DNA from: RGIG6353 sp045594565
Lineage (GTDB): Bacteria > Bacillota > Clostridia > Oscillospirales > SIG627
Length of the DNA stretch: 43,282 nt
NCBI GenBank assembly: GCA_045594565.1
Contig: JAZNYT010000015.1
Location: forward strand, 1 to 43,282
Reading direction: 5' to 3'
In this document: piece by piece, positions 39,242 to 43,282 of the stretch
How the letters are laid out: each line of letters starts with the position of its first letter
Numbering within the stretch: position 1 is the stretch's first letter
Notes under the pieces: model-generated
The model's database searches: none
Seen by the model: the letters and a program-made list of their open reading frames with translations, nothing else
What the model was told of the DNA's origin: nothing
Made by a program: the position numbers and the translations under genes

Positions 39242-40684
39242 ATGGCAGAAAAAAATACAGGTAAAGCGGTTTCGGAGATAACTCCCCGTGACGAAGATTT
39301 TGCCAAGTGGTATACAGACGTCGTAAAAAAGACGGACCTCGTTGACTATTCCAGCGTAAAAGGATGTATGATTATACGTCCTTACGGATATGCGATATGG
39401 GAAAACATCCAGCATATACTTGACGGTATGTTCAAAAAAACAGGACATCAAAACGTTATGATGCCTATGTTTATTCCCGAAACTCTTTTAAACAAAGAAA
39501 AGGATCACGTAGAAGGGTTTGCGCCTGAGGTAGCGTGGGTTACACACGGTGGAAGCGAAAGACTTGCAGAACGCCTTTGTGTCAGACCTACTTCCGAAAC
39601 ACTTTTCTGTGAGCATTATGCTAACATCATTCGCTCATACAGGGATCTTCCGAAGCTCTATAATCAGTGGTGCTCTGTAGTAAGATGGGAAAAGACCACA
39701 CGTCCTTTCCTCAGAAGCCGTGAATTTCTTTGGCAGGAAGGTCATACCATGCATGCAACTGCGGAGGATGCAGAAAGAGAAACCCTTCAGATGCTTGACG
39801 TATATGCAGACTTTTGTGAGAAGTATCTTGCGATTCCTGTTGTAAAGGGAAGAAAGACTGATAAAGAAAAATTTGCAGGAGCTAAAGCAACTTATACGAT
39901 AGAAGCTCTTATGCATGACGGTAAGGCTCTTCAGTCGGGCACTTCACACAATTTCGGAGACGGTTTTGCCCGTGCTTTTGATATTACATACCTTGATAGA
40001 GATAATCAGCTTAAATACTGTTTCCAGACTTCTTGGGGTATGTCCACAAGAATTATCGGCGGCATTATAATGACACATGGTGACGATAACGGTCTTGTTC
40101 TTCCTCCTGCAATAGCCCCCACACAGGTAATCGTTGTGCCTATTGCACAGTTTAAGGAGGGGGTTCTTGATGCAGCTCAATCTGTGAAGGAAAGACTTTC
40201 AAAGGTTGTTCGTACAGATATTGACGTTTCGGATAATAGCCCCGGATGGAAGTTTGCAGAGTACGAAATGAGAGGAGTACCTCTCCGACTCGAAATCGGT
40301 CCCAAGGATATTGAAAAGGGTCAGTGTGTTTTGGTAAGACGCGATAACGGTGAAAAGGTTTTCGTTGAACTTGATAAGATTGAAGAGGTTGTTCCCGAGC
40401 TTCTTGTTGAGATTACAAAATCTCTTTACGATAAGGCTCTGGCAAGACGCGAGAGCATGACACACGTTGCGCGTGATCTTGATGAGCTCTGCGATATTGC
40501 CGCTAACAAGCCCGGTTTCATAAAGGCGATGTGGTGTGGTGACCGCGAGTGCGAGGAAAAACTTAAAGAAGTCGCTGACGTTACTTCAAGGTGTATGCCT
40601 TTTGATGGTGAGCCTATTTCTGATACTTGTGTATGTTGTGGTAAAAAGGCTGACAAAATGGTGTACTGGGGTAAGGCCTATTAA
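39242..40684 (+). CDS. proS: Prolyl-tRNA synthetase, archaeal/eukaryote-like short form
   Basis: Charges tRNA-Pro with proline. At 480 residues it lacks the editing insertion of the long bacterial form. Class II motif 1 lies in GCMIIRPYGYAIWENIQ, motif 2 in RWEKTTRPFLRSREFLWQEGHTMHAT and motif 3 in GMSTRIIGGIIMTHGDDNGLVLPPAIAP. The anticodon-binding domain follows (about 290-390), and a C-terminal zinc-binding domain with Cys residues (MWCGDRECEEKL, DTCVCCGKKAD) ends in the conserved tyrosine Y480. AAGGAG lies 7 nt before the ATG. This form is common in Clostridia. Confidence 0.95.
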   Translation: MAEKNTGKAVSEITPRDEDFAKWYTDVVKKTDLVDYSSVKGCMIIRPYGYAIWENIQHILDGMFKKTGHQNVMMPMFIPETLLNKEKDHVEGFAPEVAWVTHGGSERLAERLCVRPTSETLFCEHYANIIRSYRDLPKLYNQWCSVVRWEKTTRPFLRSREFLWQEGHTMHATAEDAERETLQMLDVYADFCEKYLAIPVVKGRKTDKEKFAGAKATYTIEALMHDGKALQSGTSHNFGDGFARAFDITYLDRDNQLKYCFQTSWGMSTRIIGGIIMTHGDDNGLVLPPAIAPTQVIVVPIAQFKEGVLDAAQSVKERLSKVVRTDIDVSDNSPGWKFAEYEMRGVPLRLEIGPKDIEKGQCVLVRRDNGEKVFVELDKIEEVVPELLVEITKSLYDKALARRESMTHVARDLDELCDIAANKPGFIKAMWCGDRECEEKLKEVADVTSRCMPFDGEPISDTCVCCGKKADKMVYWGKAY

Positions 40685-40690
40685 AAAGAA

Positions 40691-40724
40691 ATATGCCGCC
40701 GAGTCATCGACGGCATATATTTTT
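40691..40724. terminator. Terminator after proS
   Basis: 12-bp arms 40691-40702 and 40707-40718 with one mismatch, loop GTCA, then TATTTTTAT. Confidence 0.75.
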
Positions 40725-40734
40725 ATTACTAGAA

Positions 40735-40772
40735 AATTGCGTAAGCAATTACTTGTAACAAATAAAGTCTAC
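40735..40772. repeat. Hairpin plus partner of the 31.4-kb inverted repeat
   Basis: AATTGC-GTAA-GCAATT (40735-40750) is followed by GTAACAAATAAAGTCTAC (40755-40772), the exact complement of 31417-31434. The hairpin probably helps end the spore-protein transcript from the right. Confidence 0.45.
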
Positions 40773-40798
40773 GTTATTTATTGTCTTAATAGTTTTGT

Positions 40799-40993
40799 TT
40801 ATCGGGTCTTGATGGAATTTTCGTAGCTTTCTACCATCTTCTTAACCATCTGACCGCCAATGCTACCGGCCTGCTTAGAAGTGAGGTCACCGTTGTAACC
40901 CTGCTTGAGATTTACGCCTACTTCCGCAGCTGATTCCATTTTGAATCTATTAAGAGCTTCCTTTGCTTCAGGAACAAGAGACTTATTAGCCAT
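40799..40993 (-). CDS. Alpha/beta-type small acid-soluble spore protein
   Basis: A 64-residue DNA-coating protein of dormant spores. The first family signature is around ALNRFKMESAAEVGVNL (about 13-29), containing the site where the germination protease GPR cuts after glutamate. The second signature is GDLTSKQAGSIGGQMVKKMVE (about 35-55). AAGGAG lies 8 nt before the ATG. It should be made in the forespore by sigma-G; a matching promoter is visible upstream on the same strand. This gene is the clearest evidence that the host forms endospores. Confidence 0.95.
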   Translation of the reverse strand: MANKSLVPEAKEALNRFKMESAAEVGVNLKQGYNGDLTSKQAGSIGGQMVKKMVESYENSIKTR

Positions 40994-41026
40994 GATTTTT
41001 TCTCCTTGTAAGAAAGAATTAAAATT

Positions 41027-41056
41027 TTTTATGAAACCTTTTTGGTTTCGATATTA
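41027..41056 (-). promoter_or_regulatory. Candidate sigma-G/sigma-F promoter of the spore protein gene
   Basis: Minus strand: -35 TAATA (41056-41052; consensus GHATR, four of five), 18 bp, -10 CATAAAA (41033-41027; consensus CATNHTA-like, six of seven). The spacer holds a GAAACC/GGTTTC palindrome. Confidence 0.45.
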
Positions 41057-41117
41057 TTGTTAGTCGAATTTTGTTTTTTTATAACTGTTAATTTTTGTAA
41101 TTTTAAGGTGCATAGAA

Positions 41118-43282
41118 ATGTCTATTTACACAGAAAAAATTTCACAGGCAACATTGCCTGTTATCGGACTTCCCGACTTTGTTATTTTCCCCTTTATTAC
41201 CGCAAATATTACAATTGATAATAAAAACCTTTTGAGAATCATTAGAGAAGCTAATAAAGGGAAAAAAGAAATCGTTATTGCAACAGCAACAGAGGACACC
41301 GACGTTATGTCGTATGATAAGCTTTATCATACTGCCACAGTTGCTACTATAAAGCAGATTACCCCTGACAAAGATAGTAAGGGTGCTTTTAGCGTAATTG
41401 TTGAAGGCGTGAGCCGTGCTACTATAAACGAGGTTATATATCTTGGAAGAATTCCCTATGCAAGAGTAGAAATAAAGGAAGTTCATGAGGAAAATGAAAA
41501 AAAGGACGAGGCTGCGTTTAGAATTATTAAAAAGCTCATGGACAATTATGAAGAGTTTTTCAAGAAAACTCCAAAAGACTTTTTTGATATATTGAGTCAT
41601 ATAAAGGACCCTGGGGTATATTGCGATTATGTTGCTTCATACATATGCTACAAAACTGAAGATAAAATCAAAATACTTGAATCCTTTGATCTTTATGAGA
41701 GAATAGAGGTTCTTCAAGGAGTTTTTGCTGAAGAAAGAATAATTTATGGCTTTGAAAAAGAAATTGCTGATAGAGTACAGTCAAGACTCGTAAGCATACA
41801 AAAAGATAATTTTCTTCGTGAACAGCTTAAGGTTATTCAGTCAGAGCTTGGTGATGATAACGATGATGAGCTGCTTGAAAAGCTTCAGAATGCAAAGCTG
41901 CCCGAAGAAGTTAAGTCAAAGCTTCAACATGAGTATTCAAAAATTGAAAAGCTTTCGTTTGGATCCCCTGAAGCGGCGATTATCAGGAACTACGTAGAAA
42001 CATGTCTTGAAATTCCGTGGGGTGTATACACTAAGGACAAGCTCAGTGTAACCAAAGCTAGCGCTATTCTTGAAAGAGATCACTACGGACTTAAAAAAGT
42101 AAAAGAAAGAATTCTTGAATTTATTTCTGTGAAAAAGCTTGCCCCGGAACTTAACGGGCAGATATTGTGTCTTGTAGGACCTCCCGGCGTCGGAAAAACT
42201 TCAATTGCAAAATCTATCGCCGAGGCGATTGGCAGAAATTACGTCAGAGCATCTCTCGGAGGAGTGAGGGATGAGGCTGACATAAGAGGTCACAGAAAGA
42301 CTTACGTAGGCTCCATGCCCGGACGAATAATTAACGCTTTAAAACAGTCCGGAAGTATGAACCCGTTATTTCTTCTCGACGAAGTCGATAAGCTTACCAG
42401 AGATTCACATGGCGATCCTTCATCTGCACTTCTTGAGGTACTTGATGGAGAGCAAAATAACGCTTTCAGAGACCATTTTATTGAAATGCCGGTTGATTTG
42501 TCGCAGTGTATTTTCATAGCAACCGCTAATACTACCGAGACTATTCCGCGTCCTCTACTTGATAGAATGGAAATAATCGAGCTTCCCGGTTATACTATGA
42601 ACGAAAAACTGAATATTGCAAAGAAGCATCTTATCCCCAAGCAGATGAAGAGACATGGACTTAAAGATACTGATTTTGCAATAGCCGATGTTGCTATAAA
42701 AGAGCTTATTGATAATTATACCCGTGAAGCAGGTGTCAGAAACCTAGAAAGAGAGATAGCTCATCTTTGCAGAGTTGTAGCAAAGAGAATAGTAACCGGT
42801 GAAAAAGATAAGCATGTTGTCAAAAAAGGTGAGCTTGCAAGTTACATAGGTAATCAAAAAATCAAGCCGAAGAAGAAACATAAAAATTCAAGAGTTGGCG
42901 TAGTAAACGGACTCGCATGGACTCAGGTCGGGGGAGATATGCTTGAAATCGAAGCACTGACTTTCCCGGGAACAGGAAAAATAGAGATTACAGGTTCTCT
43001 TGGCGATGTTATGACAGAGTCTGCAAAGCTTGCCGTGAGTGTCTGCAGAGCAAATGCCAAGGAGCTCGGTGTAAAAGACCCGGATTTCTATAAGACGAGA
43101 GATGTACACATTCACGCTCCGGAGGGGGCGGTCCCCAAGGACGGTCCCAGTGCAGGCGTCACGATGACCACTGCTCTAGTCTCTGAACTTACAGGCGTTC
43201 CGGTAAGAAGTGACGTAGCTATGACCGGTGAAATAACGCTTCGAGGTAACGTTTTGCCAATAGGAGGTCTTCGTGAAAAAAC
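41118..43282 (+). CDS. lon: ATP-dependent protease Lon (3' end outside the window)
   Basis: LonA degrades misfolded and regulatory proteins in the cytosol as a hexamer. The open frame runs from ATG 41118 (AAGGTG 7 nt upstream) to the right edge, 721 complete codons. It shows the N-terminal substrate domain (LPVIGLPDFVIFPF), a coiled-coil region, and the AAA+ module with Walker A GPPGVGKT at 354-361, FLLDEVDK and TREAGVRNLEREI. The protease domain carries catalytic S678 in KDGPSAGV and the LPIGGLREK segment bearing the catalytic lysine at the very edge. About 50 residues are missing through the window boundary, not through mutation. It is divergent from the spore protein gene. Confidence 0.95.
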   Translation, partial: MSIYTEKISQATLPVIGLPDFVIFPFITANITIDNKNLLRIIREANKGKKEIVIATATEDTDVMSYDKLYHTATVATIKQITPDKDSKGAFSVIVEGVSRATINEVIYLGRIPYARVEIKEVHEENEKKDEAAFRIIKKLMDNYEEFFKKTPKDFFDILSHIKDPGVYCDYVASYICYKTEDKIKILESFDLYERIEVLQGVFAEERIIYGFEKEIADRVQSRLVSIQKDNFLREQLKVIQSELGDDNDDELLEKLQNAKLPEEVKSKLQHEYSKIEKLSFGSPEAAIIRNYVETCLEIPWGVYTKDKLSVTKASAILERDHYGLKKVKERILEFISVKKLAPELNGQILCLVGPPGVGKTSIAKSIAEAIGRNYVRASLGGVRDEADIRGHRKTYVGSMPGRIINALKQSGSMNPLFLLDEVDKLTRDSHGDPSSALLEVLDGEQNNAFRDHFIEMPVDLSQCIFIATANTTETIPRPLLDRMEIIELPGYTMNEKLNIAKKHLIPKQMKRHGLKDTDFAIADVAIKELIDNYTREAGVRNLEREIAHLCRVVAKRIVTGEKDKHVVKKGELASYIGNQKIKPKKKHKNSRVGVVNGLAWTQVGGDMLEIEALTFPGTGKIEITGSLGDVMTESAKLAVSVCRANAKELGVKDPDFYKTRDVHIHAPEGAVPKDGPSAGVTMTTALVSELTGVPVRSDVAMTGEITLRGNVLPIGGLREK

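Noticed and set aside
41118..43282. Truncated lon gene
   Set aside because: The frame is open to the last base of the window; the missing end is due to the window edge.

Overview
The window reads as a chromosomal segment of a low-GC, spore-forming, anaerobic Firmicute of class Clostridia, probably gut-associated and probably uncultured. The support is: strong AAGGAGG-type ribosome binding sites, near-consensus sigma-A promoters (TTGACA, 16-18 bp, TATAAT), an alpha/beta-type small acid-soluble spore protein, an A-type flavodiiron protein, a short archaeal-type prolyl-tRNA synthetase, and many enzymes for plant or host glycans. No rRNA or tRNA gene, insertion sequence, phage gene or CRISPR array was recognised. 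The species cannot be named from the sequence.

Region 1 (1-7.3 kb) is a type I restriction-modification island. A single good promoter precedes hsdM, hsdS, a DUF4238-type gene and hsdR, and a hairpin follows them. The DUF4238 gene between S and R is the non-canonical element. Left of the island lie a terminator and an unidentified fragment with short inverted repeats.

Region 2 (7.4-14.1 kb) holds small metabolic units. A P-loop kinase gene has a structured leader carrying a possible 17-codon upstream ORF and is followed by a GH43 glycosidase. Next come a cyclase/NnrE/EEP-phosphatase operon, a PAS/ArsC-Spx/VanY-lipoprotein operon, and an orphan probable beta-helix protein.

Region 3 (14.3-24.2 kb) is a glycan or glycoside utilisation locus. 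It has an intracellular GH2 enzyme, three Gfo/Idh/MocA oxidoreductases, an SGNH/sialate-O-acetylesterase-like enzyme, two AraC regulators and an XRE regulator. The third oxidoreductase lacks the usual EKP lysine.

Region 4 (24.3-31.4 kb) contains glycerate kinase plus a ZIP metal transporter, a flavodiiron protein, a CDF exporter with an 11-His tail, a small zinc-ribbon membrane protein, a TetR regulator beside a candidate operator, D-lactate dehydrogenase and a membrane protein.

Region 5 (31.5-37.4 kb, minus strand) is a CUT1 sugar ABC operon (ATPase, two permeases, and a binding lipoprotein with a second C-terminal membrane anchor). Downstream of it, on its own strong promoter, is a lipoprotein made of two near-identical 206-residue repeats.

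Region 6 (37.5-43.3 kb) is housekeeping: MscS channel, nitrilase-family hydrolase, prolyl-tRNA synthetase, the spore protein, and Lon protease, which runs off the right edge. Most convergent or terminal gene ends carry clear hairpin terminators, and most operon heads have recognisable promoters, so transcription units can be drawn with fair confidence. All identifications are from reading motifs; no database search was run.
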